From RGIG7450 sp045633565 (GTDB lineage Bacteria > Bacillota > Clostridia > RUG12999), in the NCBI GenBank assembly GCA_045633565.1, contig JAZQYO010000006.1, forward strand, positions 1 through 64,000: a DNA stretch of 64,000 nt, given 5' to 3'. Each line of letters opens with the position of its first letter. The first letter of the stretch is position 1. Shown here piece after piece: positions 17,126 through 26,165 of this stretch. The position numbers and the translations under genes are program-made. A model generated the notes under the pieces. The model searched no databases and was not told the origin of the DNA. It saw nothing but the letters and a program-made list of their open reading frames with translations.

Positions 17126-17156
17126 AAAAAACTCCCGACTTTTTAAAGTCGGGAGT
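17126..17156 (-). terminator. Rho-independent terminator of Na/Pi transporter gene
   Basis: The 12-bp stem ACTCCCGACTTT (17131-17142) pairs with 17145-17156 and is followed on the minus strand by a T run. Confidence 0.8.
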
Positions 17157-17164
17157 TTGGATAA

Positions 17165-18919
17165 TTATTTTAGTTCGGGAAGAACATATTTATTTGAATA
17201 GAAAGCATATTTTTCTTTGTAAACAGGACTTTCGGATTTGATTGTCCTGATGCTTTCGTGCATATTCAGATGGTGATGAGCTGTTTCGATAATACAACCT
17301 GAAATGTTGGAGCAATGGTCTGATGTTCGTTCAAGGTTGGTCAGAAGGTCTGACCAGATAAAGCCTGCATCAATGGTGCAACCACCCTGCTGCAGGCGGT
17401 AAATGTGGTTTGCACGAAGCTGCTCTTTAAATTTATCAATTATTTCTTCAAGCGGCTCAATATCATAAGCTGCGCTCACATCACTATTAACAAACGCTGC
17501 CAGAGCAAGAGAGGTAATTTCCTTTGATGCGTTTGTAATAACCTTAAGCTCTGCATTTGCACTGCCAGAAAATTCAATTTCCTTTTCACGGAGTTCTTCG
17601 GCAGACTCAAGTATATTAACCGCATGGTCGGAAATTCGCTCAAAGTCACCAATAAGGCGGAGAAGTCTTGCGGCCTCGGCACTTTCGTCATCACCAATCT
17701 GATGAGAACTGAGTTTTACAAGGTAGTCACCTATAATATCCTCATAATGGTCGGTTATTTCTTCTGCTTCTCTGATATCATTAGCCGTTTTTGCGGAGTA
17801 GTTAAAGAGAGAATCAATACTGTTCATGAGTGCCCCGCAAGCGGATTTTGCCATTTCAATCGCATATTTGCGGCAGTGGTCAAGAGCGAGGGAAGGAGTT
17901 GCCAGGAGTCTCTCGTCAAGCTCGGAAGTTTTCTCTTTAACCTTTGAATCAGGAACAAGTCTTTTTGCAAGCCTTTCCAAAAGTCCCGACATGGGCAGAA
18001 GAATTACCGTACAAATTACATTGAATACCGAATGAGCGACTGCAATGCCGAAATGTGAGGCTGCCACATCCAAAATGGGTGGTGCAATTATCGCTTTTAA
18101 AATATATAAAACAACAAGAAGAATCAGTGTGCCTATTACATTGAATGAAAGATGAACAACAGCAACTCTTTTTGCGTTTCTGTTGGCTCCGAAAGAGGAC
18201 AGGATGGCAGTAATACATGTACCAATGTTCTGCCCCATGATGATGGGGAAAGCCGCACCGTAGGTTATTTGTCCTGTTACTGTAAGTGCCTGCAGGATAC
18301 CTACAGAAGCTGAACTTGACTGAATGATAGCTGTCAGCACTGCACCTGCCAGAACACCCAGCAAAGGATTCTTAAACATAATAAACAGCTGCTGAAAAGC
18401 AGGAACTTTACCAAGATCTGAAACTGAACCGGACATGGTTTCCATACCGAACATAAGGATAGCAAAGCCTAAAAGCACAAGCCCGGTATCCTTTTTCTTT
18501 GAGCTTTTGGAGAGCATCTGAAAAATAATACCGATGAGTGCCAGAACAGGAGTAAAGGAGGATGGTTTGAAAAGCTGAACAAAAAAGTTTGAGCTTTCAA
18601 TGCCACCAAGGCTTAAAATCCAGGCAGTAACGGTTGTACCGATATTTGCACCCATTATAATGCCGATAGACTGTTTTAGCGTCATAACACCTGAGTTAAC
18701 AAAACCATCCGCCATAACGGTAGTTGCAGATGAGCTTTGTATCACAGCCGTGACGCCCAGACCTGTTAAAAAGCCGGCGATTTTATTTGTTGTAAGCCTG
18801 CCGATAAGCGTGCTGAGCTTGTCGCCGGCACGGCGTTCAAGCGCTTCGCCCATCAGATTCATACCAAATAAAAAGAGGGACAGACCGCCGATTAAATTAA
18901 GTAAATCAAAAAAATCCAT
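17165..18919 (-). CDS. Na/Pi-cotransporter family protein with PhoU-like tail
   Basis: The 584-residue protein imports phosphate with sodium or regulates phosphate flux. The N-terminal 310 residues form two inverted Na/Pi-cotransporter repeats, each marked by the signature QSSSATT (near residue 62) and QSSSAS (near 200). Residues about 340-560 form a helical PhoU-like domain. This NptA/YjbB layout is standard in Bacillota. The ATG has AAAGGAT upstream. It stands alone with its own terminator, 50 bases downstream of an alcohol dehydrogenase gene. Confidence 0.92.
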   Translation of the reverse strand: MDFFDLLNLIGGLSLFLFGMNLMGEALERRAGDKLSTLIGRLTTNKIAGFLTGLGVTAVIQSSSATTVMADGFVNSGVMTLKQSIGIIMGANIGTTVTAWILSLGGIESSNFFVQLFKPSSFTPVLALIGIIFQMLSKSSKKKDTGLVLLGFAILMFGMETMSGSVSDLGKVPAFQQLFIMFKNPLLGVLAGAVLTAIIQSSSASVGILQALTVTGQITYGAAFPIIMGQNIGTCITAILSSFGANRNAKRVAVVHLSFNVIGTLILLVVLYILKAIIAPPILDVAASHFGIAVAHSVFNVICTVILLPMSGLLERLAKRLVPDSKVKEKTSELDERLLATPSLALDHCRKYAIEMAKSACGALMNSIDSLFNYSAKTANDIREAEEITDHYEDIIGDYLVKLSSHQIGDDESAEAARLLRLIGDFERISDHAVNILESAEELREKEIEFSGSANAELKVITNASKEITSLALAAFVNSDVSAAYDIEPLEEIIDKFKEQLRANHIYRLQQGGCTIDAGFIWSDLLTNLERTSDHCSNISGCIIETAHHHLNMHESIRTIKSESPVYKEKYAFYSNKYVLPELK

Positions 18920-18968
18920 ACATTATATCCTTTCGTATGAAAATATTATTGTCAAAAATAAATGGTTT

Positions 18969-20138
18969 TTACATACAGCTGTCAAAAATATCTTTAATGA
19001 CAATGTAATCCATATCAATATAACTTTTTACGCTGCGGGATTTGCCGAAAGTGCAAAGGTCAGCAAGTCTTTCTGTGCAGCTTTCGGGGATGCCGAATTC
19101 ACTAAGTGATGCGGGCATGCCGATAATCCTGAAGAACTCAGACATTTTTTCTATACCGGAAAGTGCGGCTTTTTCGTCATTTTCTTCGGTGACATCCCAT
19201 ACACGTCTTGCAAATTGAGCAAAACGGGAAATGTTATTTTTATAAATATATTTTGCCCAGGCGGGAAACAAAACAGCCAGCCCCGCACCATGCGCAATCT
19301 CGGTATATTCTCCGCTGAGTGCGTGTTCAAGCTGATGAACGGGAAGTGCATTTTCCCTTCCGCATCCTGTCAGGTCATTATGCGACAGGCTGGACGCCCA
19401 CATCATATTTGCACGGGCATCATAGTCGCAAGGACTTTCCATAAGAATTTCCCCCGATTCAACCACCGATTTTAAAATGCTCTCAGCTAATCTGTCGGTC
19501 AGCGGAGTGGGAGGACAGGGCATAAAATATCTTTCCATAGTATGTGCCATTATATCCACAATGCCGCACGCAGTCTGATATTTATTGACGGTGTATGTCA
19601 GCTCGGGGTTCATTATTGCAAATTTGCAGCGGTTAAAATCACTGTTAAAGCCACGCTTTAAATTAAGCTCTTCGTTTGTGATAACTGCGGACGAGCTCAT
19701 TTCGCTGCCAGCAGCTGCCAGGGTGAGAATGCAGCCTATTGGAAGCCCTTTTTTGGGACTGCTTTTCCGGGTGGGAAAATCCCATACATCACAATCGTTT
19801 ACTGCACCGGCAGCGGTATATTTGCAGGAGTCAATAACGCTTCCGCCACCTACGGCAAGAATAAGCTCAACCTTTTCTTCTTTTGCCAATTTTATTGCTT
19901 TTCTGACAAACTCAAGGTTTGGATTGGGGGATACGCCGCCCATTTCAACAACTTCTATGCCGGAATTTTTAAGCGAGGTCATAACCTCATCAAACAACCC
20001 TGTCTTTTTAATGCTTTCCTTTCCGTACTGCATCATAATTTTGCTGTAGCCTAAGTTTTTTATAATCTCACCAACATCTTTGTGCTTATCTCTTCCAAAA
20101 TAAACCTTTGTGGGAGTATAATAAGTAAAATCTAACAT
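18969..20138 (-). CDS. Iron-containing alcohol dehydrogenase (butanol dehydrogenase-like)
   Basis: The 389-residue group III dehydrogenase reduces aldehydes to alcohols with NAD(P)H. The N-terminus FTYYTPTKVYFGRDKHKDVG is typical of the YqhD/BdhA branch, AVGGGSVIDSCK near residue 97 is the dinucleotide loop, and metal ligands fall in VDIMAHTMERYF (His) and PVHQLEHALSGEY (His). RBS AAAGGAT precedes the ATG. It is four bases downstream of the HAD phosphatase gene, suggesting one transcript. The physiological aldehyde is unknown. Confidence 0.9.
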   Translation of the reverse strand: MLDFTYYTPTKVYFGRDKHKDVGEIIKNLGYSKIMMQYGKESIKKTGLFDEVMTSLKNSGIEVVEMGGVSPNPNLEFVRKAIKLAKEEKVELILAVGGGSVIDSCKYTAAGAVNDCDVWDFPTRKSSPKKGLPIGCILTLAAAGSEMSSSAVITNEELNLKRGFNSDFNRCKFAIMNPELTYTVNKYQTACGIVDIMAHTMERYFMPCPPTPLTDRLAESILKSVVESGEILMESPCDYDARANMMWASSLSHNDLTGCGRENALPVHQLEHALSGEYTEIAHGAGLAVLFPAWAKYIYKNNISRFAQFARRVWDVTEENDEKAALSGIEKMSEFFRIIGMPASLSEFGIPESCTERLADLCTFGKSRSVKSYIDMDYIVIKDIFDSCM

Positions 20139-20141
20139 TAT

Positions 20142-20819
20142 TTATATCCTTTCAAGTAATATTTTAAGCTCCGAGAGAGCATGAATTTCATAATCGGGCA
20201 AATGTGATTTTTCACCGTTCGGGTTGAACCACACTGTTTTTATGCCGGTATTTTTTCCACCTATAATGTCAGCAGTAATGCTGTCGCCAATAAGGATGGT
20301 TTCATTTTTTTTAAAGTCCGGTATGTTTGCAAAACAGTAGTCGAAAAACTCTGCCTGCGGTTTTTCAAACCCGATTTGCTGAGAGATGAAATGGGCATCA
20401 AAAAAGTTAGTTATACCGGTGTTTTTCATTCGTCCCTGCTGGCAGACAAGAGTGCCGTTTGACGCCACATAGAGGCGATATTTTCCTTTTAAATACTGCA
20501 GAAGCTCAAGTGCGCCATCCATCAGGTCGCCTTCTTCGGAGAGTTTTATTTCGTAAAAAGCGGTGGTCTCTTCGGGAGAGGCATCAACGCCAAACTCCTC
20601 AAAAAACTGACGGTATCTGCCAACCTTTACCTCGCTCCTTGTAAGCTCGCCTTTTTCAAGGCGTTTCCAATGTTCAAGATTTATTTCGCTGTAACGCTTA
20701 AGCATAGATTCATCGGGATTAAGGCCCAGGTGAATGAGAGTTTTTTTAAGCGCCTTTTTTTCACTGGCGTAAAAATTAAACAAGGTATTATCAAGGTCAA
20801 ATAAAATATTTTTTATCAT
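20142..20819 (-). CDS. YjjG-like HAD pyrimidine-nucleotidase
   Basis: This 225-residue HAD-superfamily hydrolase has motif I FDLDNTLFNF at residues 7-16 with the nucleophilic Asp, motif II YVASNGT near residue 105, and motif IV ILIGDSITADIIGG near residue 175. It fits the YjjG group that dephosphorylates non-canonical pyrimidine nucleotides for housecleaning. I start at ATG 20819 because GGAG lies 11 bases upstream and the fold begins there; the upstream in-frame extension has no RBS. Confidence 0.85.
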   Translation of the reverse strand: MIKNILFDLDNTLFNFYASEKKALKKTLIHLGLNPDESMLKRYSEINLEHWKRLEKGELTRSEVKVGRYRQFFEEFGVDASPEETTAFYEIKLSEEGDLMDGALELLQYLKGKYRLYVASNGTLVCQQGRMKNTGITNFFDAHFISQQIGFEKPQAEFFDYCFANIPDFKKNETILIGDSITADIIGGKNTGIKTVWFNPNGEKSHLPDYEIHALSELKILLERI

Positions 20820-20873
20820 AGGAAAATCATCTCCATAGATATTATATAATATTTTTTCAAATAAGGCAATAAA

Positions 20874-20896
20874 AAATCCGGGCAAAGCCCGGATTT
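20874..20896 (-). terminator. Rho-independent terminator of the fucO-like gene
   Basis: The hairpin AAATCCGGGC/GCCCGGATTT with loop AAA is followed by T residues on the minus strand, directly after the alcohol dehydrogenase stop. Confidence 0.85.
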
Positions 20897-20902
20897 TTCT
20901 GA

Positions 20903-22051
20903 TTAGATTAAGGATTCAAAAAGTGCTGTAATGTCAGCAACGCTTGTTTCTTTTGGGTTACCGGGACGGCAAGCATCGTCAAAGGCAGACTGTGCGAGGA
21001 AAGGAATGTCCTCTTTCTTAACGATATCTTTTAAGGTTTCGGGAATTCCAATGTCCTTTGAAAGCTGCTTTACAGCATCAATAGCTGCTTTTCTATACTC
21101 AGCCTGTGACATTGTTTCTGTACCTTTAACGCCCATTGCTTTGGCAATTTCACGATATTTTTCGCCTGTTGCTTCTGCATTATATTCCATAACTGTAGGA
21201 AGAATGATAGCATTTGCAATACCGTGAGGTGTATCATATAAAGCACCAAGTGGGTGAGCCATTGAGTGTACAATGCCAAGACCTACGTTTGAGAAGCCCA
21301 TGCCTGCAACATACTGACCCAGAGCCATGCCTTCTCTGCCTTCGGGAGTACCTGCAACTGCACCACGGAGAGATCTTGCAATAATTTCAATTGCCTTGAT
21401 GTGGAACATATCGGAAAGCTCCCAGGCTCCGCCTGTGATGTAGCCTTCGATTGCATGGGTGAGTGCATCCATGCCTGTTGCAGCAGTAAGACCTTTGGGC
21501 ATTGAGCTCATCATATCGGGGTCAACGAAAGCAACTACAGGGATGTCGTGCGGGTCAACACAAACCATTTTGCGGTTATTTTGGGCGTCTGTGATTACAT
21601 AGTTGATTGTAACCTCAGCTGCAGTACCTGAAGTTGTGGGAACTGCAAAAATAGGTGTGCATTTGTTTTTGGTGTCAGCTACGCCTTCGAGACTTCTTAC
21701 ATCAGAAAACTCGGGGTTAGTGATGATGATACCGATAGCTTTTGCGGTGTCCATTGAAGAACCGCCACCAATAGCTATAATGTAGTCAGCGCCGGCTTTT
21801 TTAAAAGATTCAACACCGCCCTGAACATTTTCTATTGTGGGGTTGGGTTTGATTTCAGAATAAATTTCGTAAGAGAGTGATGCGCCGTCTAAAATATCAA
21901 GCACCTTTTTTGTAACACCGAACTTTATAAGGTCGGGGTCGGAACATACAAAAGCTTTTTTAAAGCCTCTTGCCTTAGCTTCAGTAGCGATTGCTTCAAT
22001 CGCACCTGCACCATGGTAGGATGTTTCGTTTAAAATAAATCTGTTTGCCAT
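20903..22051 (-). CDS. Iron-containing alcohol dehydrogenase (lactaldehyde reductase-like)
   Basis: The 382-residue protein is a group III iron alcohol dehydrogenase closest in style to FucO, which reduces lactaldehyde to 1,2-propanediol. It has MANRFILNETSYHGAGAI at the start, AIGGGSSMDTAKAIG near residue 95, VPTTSGTAAEVTINYVI near 138 and the metal-ligand segment GLGIVHSMAHPLGALYDTPH near 258. AGGAGG precedes the ATG. It lies 12 bases from the histidine kinase start on the same strand. Substrate range in this family is broad, so the FucO assignment is tentative. Confidence 0.88.
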   Translation of the reverse strand: MANRFILNETSYHGAGAIEAIATEAKARGFKKAFVCSDPDLIKFGVTKKVLDILDGASLSYEIYSEIKPNPTIENVQGGVESFKKAGADYIIAIGGGSSMDTAKAIGIIITNPEFSDVRSLEGVADTKNKCTPIFAVPTTSGTAAEVTINYVITDAQNNRKMVCVDPHDIPVVAFVDPDMMSSMPKGLTAATGMDALTHAIEGYITGGAWELSDMFHIKAIEIIARSLRGAVAGTPEGREGMALGQYVAGMGFSNVGLGIVHSMAHPLGALYDTPHGIANAIILPTVMEYNAEATGEKYREIAKAMGVKGTETMSQAEYRKAAIDAVKQLSKDIGIPETLKDIVKKEDIPFLAQSAFDDACRPGNPKETSVADITALFESLI

Positions 22052-22062
22052 AAAAATTCCTC

Positions 22063-23481
22063 CTATATATTTTCAGCGACGGGAAGTTCAAACCAGAAGG
22101 TTGAACCACTGCCCGGTTCGCTTATTATACCAAAATCTGATTTATGAAGAAGAAGTATGTTTTTTACAATGGAAAGGCCAATTCCCGTTCCCACCTGCAT
22201 ACGATGGTGAGATGAGGAGGATTTATAATATCTGTCCCATACGAGTGCCTTGTCCTCGTCAGAAATGCCTTTGCCCGTGTCGGTAACCGAGATGCGAAGC
22301 ATATTTTCCTGCAGATGAGTAGAGATAGTTACCGTTTTATCATCACCGGTATAGTTTATTGCGTTGCTTATGAGATTGTATATAACCTGCTGGATACGGG
22401 CTTCGTCACCAGTCACGAAATACTTTCCCTCACAGTTTACATTGAAAGTATACCCGTTTTTTTCGGCAAGAACGCTGAAACTGTTTACAGCTCTTGCAAT
22501 TGTGTCCGAAATGTTGAATGGAGCCGGATTTATGGTCAGCACGCCCGATTCCATTTTGGAAAGGTCAAGTATATCATTAACCAGCTGAGAAAGGCGGTCC
22601 GATTCGTCCACAATAACGCTTGCGTGTTCGTTGCGTTTTTCGGGATTGCTTCCCGAAATATCATGAATCATTTCGGCGTATGAACGGATAATTGTAAGCG
22701 GTGTGCGAAGGTCGTGAGATACATTGGCAAGAAGGTCACGCCGGAGAGCATCCGTTTTAGCAAGCTCGGATGCTGCATGGTTGAGCGTGTCTGCAAGCTG
22801 ATTTATTTCGGTATAACCTCCGTGTTCAAACCTGACATCATAGTTACCTTCTGCAAACATATAGGCATTTGATGTTATGTTGGAAATGGGTTTTGCCAAA
22901 CGCTTTGAAATAAAATAGGACAGTATAAGTGCAATAAAAAGAGCAACCACGGTAACAATTATAAGCTGCAGTTTGAGAACCTGCGTAGTTGCGCCCATTG
23001 GCGAGAGCGGAGAGGTAAGACAAAGATACATGTCTGCGCCGCTTTCAGATTTGATTTTTGCACCAAAGATAACAGATTTATATCTCCTCATATTTTCTTC
23101 TGACACAAAAGATACTGTTTCGTTGCCCGATTTATTGAGTCGTGAAACTATTTCAGGGAAGACTTTATATGAGTTTGGCGAGCTTGGGTAGAAAACCACA
23201 TCTGCACCAAATATGGGCACACCGGTTTCGCTGTAAATTCCCACAGACAGACCATTATCAAAGTGTGCTTTTAAAACAATTTCCGAAAGTGCTGAAGGAT
23301 TGTCCTTATATTCACGGACAATTTTTTTGCCGGTACGTGTAATTTCGGATGTTTTCATTGTTTCATAAAAGTTGTTTAAGAATAAAATCTGCATTATCCA
23401 TAAAATGGCAACTATTATGATGGCAAACATACCGAAGTATATCCACAGCTTACGCTTTAAATCAAGTGTTCTTTGAGGCAT
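22063..23481 (-). CDS. Sensor histidine kinase (HAMP-HisKA-HATPase)
   Basis: The 472-residue membrane kinase has a transmembrane helix near residues 10-32, an extracytoplasmic sensor to about 175, a second helix near 175-198, HAMP (SKRLAKPISNITSNAY), the H-box NVSHDLRTPLTIIRSYAEM, N-box NLISNAINYTG and G-box DTGKGIS. The ATG at 23481 follows GAGGTG located across the end of the response-regulator gene, ten bases away. It is a complete orthodox partner for that regulator. The signal cannot be inferred. Confidence 0.93.
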   Translation of the reverse strand: MPQRTLDLKRKLWIYFGMFAIIIVAILWIMQILFLNNFYETMKTSEITRTGKKIVREYKDNPSALSEIVLKAHFDNGLSVGIYSETGVPIFGADVVFYPSSPNSYKVFPEIVSRLNKSGNETVSFVSEENMRRYKSVIFGAKIKSESGADMYLCLTSPLSPMGATTQVLKLQLIIVTVVALFIALILSYFISKRLAKPISNITSNAYMFAEGNYDVRFEHGGYTEINQLADTLNHAASELAKTDALRRDLLANVSHDLRTPLTIIRSYAEMIHDISGSNPEKRNEHASVIVDESDRLSQLVNDILDLSKMESGVLTINPAPFNISDTIARAVNSFSVLAEKNGYTFNVNCEGKYFVTGDEARIQQVIYNLISNAINYTGDDKTVTISTHLQENMLRISVTDTGKGISDEDKALVWDRYYKSSSSHHRMQVGTGIGLSIVKNILLLHKSDFGIISEPGSGSTFWFELPVAENI

Positions 23482-23491
23482 ATTTTCACCT

Positions 23492-24157
23492 CTACTCTTC
23501 AAATTTATAACCAAGACCACGAAGCGTTACTATATGGTCACGGTAATTTCCGAGGCTGGTACGGAGCATTTTTATATGTGCGTCGATTGTGCGGTCATCT
23601 CCGTAAAAATCAAATCCCCAAACATCGGACAAAAGCTTCTCACGGGACAGGGCAATATTTTTGTTGCGCACAAGATAAAATAAAAGCTCGTATTCCTTAG
23701 GTGTCATATCGGCACGAACTCCGTCAACAAAAACGTTTCTGCCAGCCATGTCAATTTCAAGACCATCTATTTTGATAATATTATCATTTTTATCAGGCTT
23801 GTGGCGGGAGATTATAACTTTCACCCTTGCCATAACTTCCTTTGGCGAAAAAGGCTTTACAACATAATCATCAGCACCGATTTCAAACCCGAAAAGCTTG
23901 TCATATTCTTCGCTGCGGGCTGAAAGCATTAAAACAGGCGTGTCCGAAAATTTCTTGATTTCCTTACAAGCTGAAAACCCGTCCAGTCTGGGCATCATTA
24001 CATCCATTATGATAAGGTCAAAGGTTTGCTCTCTGCAAATGTTAACGGCTTCCATGCCATCTTTTGCTTCTACCACTTCATAGCCTTCGAAAGTGGCATA
24101 TTCCTTTAAAACCTCACGGATTTTATCTTCTTCATCAACAACAAGTAACCGATACAT
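23492..24157 (-). CDS. OmpR/PhoB-family response regulator
   Basis: The 221-residue protein has a receiver domain with acidic residues near 8-11, the phosphoacceptor Asp52 in DLIIMDVMMPRLDG, and Lys in DDYVVKPFSPKE near 100. A C-terminal winged helix (about 125-221) ends in TLRGLGYKFE, as in OmpR-type DNA-binding domains. ATG 24157 has AGGAAG suitably spaced; the longer in-frame reading has no RBS. It is transcribed with the histidine kinase immediately downstream. Confidence 0.94.
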   Translation of the reverse strand: MYRLLVVDEEDKIREVLKEYATFEGYEVVEAKDGMEAVNICREQTFDLIIMDVMMPRLDGFSACKEIKKFSDTPVLMLSARSEEYDKLFGFEIGADDYVVKPFSPKEVMARVKVIISRHKPDKNDNIIKIDGLEIDMAGRNVFVDGVRADMTPKEYELLFYLVRNKNIALSREKLLSDVWGFDFYGDDRTIDAHIKMLRTSLGNYRDHIVTLRGLGYKFEE

Positions 24158-24206
24158 AAAGCATCTTCCTCTCTGAAAAATAATTAACCTCCAATTAATT
24201 ATTTTC

Positions 24207-25067
24207 CTAATCCTGTTTTTCGTAAACCTGGTTTTCATCCCAAAGCTGCTCTAAAGTTTCAAAGCTGTCGCAAACCTGGTCTTTTCTGTTAAGCCCGAGG
24301 GCAACTATTAGAGAGTTTACAAGGCTGAATGGAGCAGCAACCGAATCCACAAAACAAACCATGTTTGTTGCCGCAACAAGTGTGTGAGAAGCATGTGTTG
24401 TAATGGGAGAAACAGGAGAATCTGTAACAGCAATAATTCCGCTTCCTCTTTTTGCTGCGTGCTCGGTTGCAGCAACGGCACGCTTGGCGTATCTCGGGAA
24501 GCTTATAACTATAAGCACATCCTCGCTGCTGATATTGATAAGCTGCTCTGAAATTTCACTTAAACTGTTGGACTCCACAAGATGAACATTATCAAACATA
24601 AGCTTCAAATAATAAGACAAAAATCCTGCAAGTGCAGAGGAGCTTCTGAGCCCGAGAATATATATTTTCCGTGCAGATAAAATCATATTCACTGCACCTT
24701 TAAAAGCTTCCGGGTCAAGACCGGACATGGTCTGACGGATGTTACTAAGGTCGGACTGCATAACGGTACGCACAATATTGTCGTTCCCGGCGGTTCTTGA
24801 AAGGGAAAGCTCAATTCTCTGCAGAGTGGTGAGCCTGTTTTTTATAATCTCCTGAAGATTATACTGAAAATCAATATACCCGTCAAAACCAAGCTCCGAA
24901 GCAAAACGGACAACGGTGGATTCACTTGTGCCAACTGCCTGACCGAGCTTTGATGCAGTCATAAAAGCCGCCTTGTCATAATCGGACAGAATAAAATCAG
25001 CAATTTTTTTCTGCCCTTTACTAAAGCCGGAGTAGCTTTCTTTGATGGTCTTTAATAAATCAATCAT
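24207..25067 (-). CDS. MurR/RpiR-family transcriptional regulator
   Basis: The 286-residue protein has an N-terminal RpiR helix-turn-helix (residues 1-77, with the conserved GSTEST-like VGTSESTVVRFASELGF) and a C-terminal SIS sugar-isomerase-like domain (about 105-250, with ILGLRSSSALAG and VISFPRYAKRAVAA). Such regulators sense phosphosugars. The ATG at 25067 overlaps the upstream methyltransferase stop by eight bases and uses an AAAGGCG RBS inside that gene, so the two are translationally coupled. Its target genes are unknown. Confidence 0.88.
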   Translation of the reverse strand: MIDLLKTIKESYSGFSKGQKKIADFILSDYDKAAFMTASKLGQAVGTSESTVVRFASELGFDGYIDFQYNLQEIIKNRLTTLQRIELSLSRTAGNDNIVRTVMQSDLSNIRQTMSGLDPEAFKGAVNMILSARKIYILGLRSSSALAGFLSYYLKLMFDNVHLVESNSLSEISEQLINISSEDVLIVISFPRYAKRAVAATEHAAKRGSGIIAVTDSPVSPITTHASHTLVAATNMVCFVDSVAAPFSLVNSLIVALGLNRKDQVCDSFETLEQLWDENQVYEKQD

Positions 25068-26082
25068 GGTCTTTCGCCTTTCGTGCAATGTAAAATACCT
25101 TTTCTGCATTTCTTGATGGGGGACTAAACGTCAGGTCATCAAATGAATCCAAAACTTCAAAACCACAGCGCAAAAGGAGCCGTTTTATATAAGAATCGGT
25201 GTATGCTCTCTGATAATGAGTCTCGCTGTGACGGGAATAGTTTTCGCCATTTTTTATGAAAAAGTTAAGGGAAAATTCGCAGATGGAGTAGTCGGGATCA
25301 TAAACATTTTCCCAGGTATAAAAAGCTTTGTCACTCTCGCCGCAGAAGGTGTTTCCGGGGAGAATATTTTTCAGTTTATATGCGGTATTTATGTCAAATA
25401 TAAAAAGGCCACCGGGATCGAGGTAGTTGTGAACAAGTCTGAAAGTTTGTTCAAGCTCTTTTTCTTCGATGATATAATTAATGCTGTCAAGCAGGCTTAT
25501 AACCGCGCCAACTGTGCCATAAAGTTCAAAGTCCTCCATGGGCTGGTTAAGATATAAAATATCAAGGCCGTCCTTTTCTGCTTTTTCTGAGGCGACGGCA
25601 AGCATTTCGGGGGACATATCCACACCTATCATGCTATATCCCTTTTGTGCCATAAGAGTCGTCATGGTACCGGTGCCGCAGCCAAGGTCTAAAATAATCT
25701 CAGGCTCGCACCCATATCTGCGCAGAAGTCCTGTTATATAATCGGCACGGCGCTCATATTCAACATCTTCGGTCAAACTGTCATAAACATCTGCAAAAAT
25801 GGAGTAGGGGTTTGCGGGCACTTTGCTCATAAGCCCGGACAGGTCAAGTCCGCTTTCAAGCAGAGCTTCACGGATTTTTGACATTATAACCGCACTGCTT
25901 TCTGTTTGCGCAGCAATTTCACCGGGGGTGTATCCCTGCTCAAACATAAGTGCTGCAGAAAGCCTGTCAGAGAGTACAGCCTGCTCATCATCGGACAGGA
26001 TTATGTCCAAAGCCTTCCGGCAGGTTTCTTCATCAGAAATATTTGAAAAAAATCTGTAAAGTAAAGTTTTATCTTTTTCCAT
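25060..26082 (-). CDS. TrpR/YerC-like domain fused to class I SAM methyltransferase
   Basis: The 340-residue protein joins two domains. Residues about 4-75 (with DEETCRKALDIILSDDEQAV and EQGYTPGEIAAQTESS) resemble the TrpR/YerC/YecD helix-turn-helix family. Residues about 95-335 form a methyltransferase with motif I ILDLGCGTGTM and IGVDMSPEML. I start at ATG 26082, nine bases after AGG; an in-frame ATG nine bases upstream is possible. Its stop overlaps the RpiR-type regulator gene. The fusion suggests a DNA-binding or dimerising methyltransferase; its substrate is unknown. Confidence 0.75.
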   Translation of the reverse strand: MEKDKTLLYRFFSNISDEETCRKALDIILSDDEQAVLSDRLSAALMFEQGYTPGEIAAQTESSAVIMSKIREALLESGLDLSGLMSKVPANPYSIFADVYDSLTEDVEYERRADYITGLLRRYGCEPEIILDLGCGTGTMTTLMAQKGYSMIGVDMSPEMLAVASEKAEKDGLDILYLNQPMEDFELYGTVGAVISLLDSINYIIEEKELEQTFRLVHNYLDPGGLFIFDINTAYKLKNILPGNTFCGESDKAFYTWENVYDPDYSICEFSLNFFIKNGENYSRHSETHYQRAYTDSYIKRLLLRCGFEVLDSFDDLTFSPPSRNAEKVFYIARKAKDHD

Positions 26083-26092
26083 AGTTTTCATC

Positions 26093-26130
26093 CTAAAAAA
26101 TAATCCTGTGCAATCGTGCACAGGATTATT
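26093..26130 (-). terminator. Terminator after trkH
   Basis: The 14-bp hairpin AATAATCCTGTGCA/TGCACAGGATTATT (26099-26112 with 26117-26130) is followed on the minus strand by T residues, ending the trkA-trkH transcript. Confidence 0.85.
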
Positions 26131-26165
26131 ATATCATATTGTTTATAAAAATTCAATAATTCAGG

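Noticed and set aside
24158..24206. Inverted repeat TAATTA/TAATTA upstream of the response-regulator gene
   Set aside because: It is very short and AT-only, so chance in low-GC DNA is likely.
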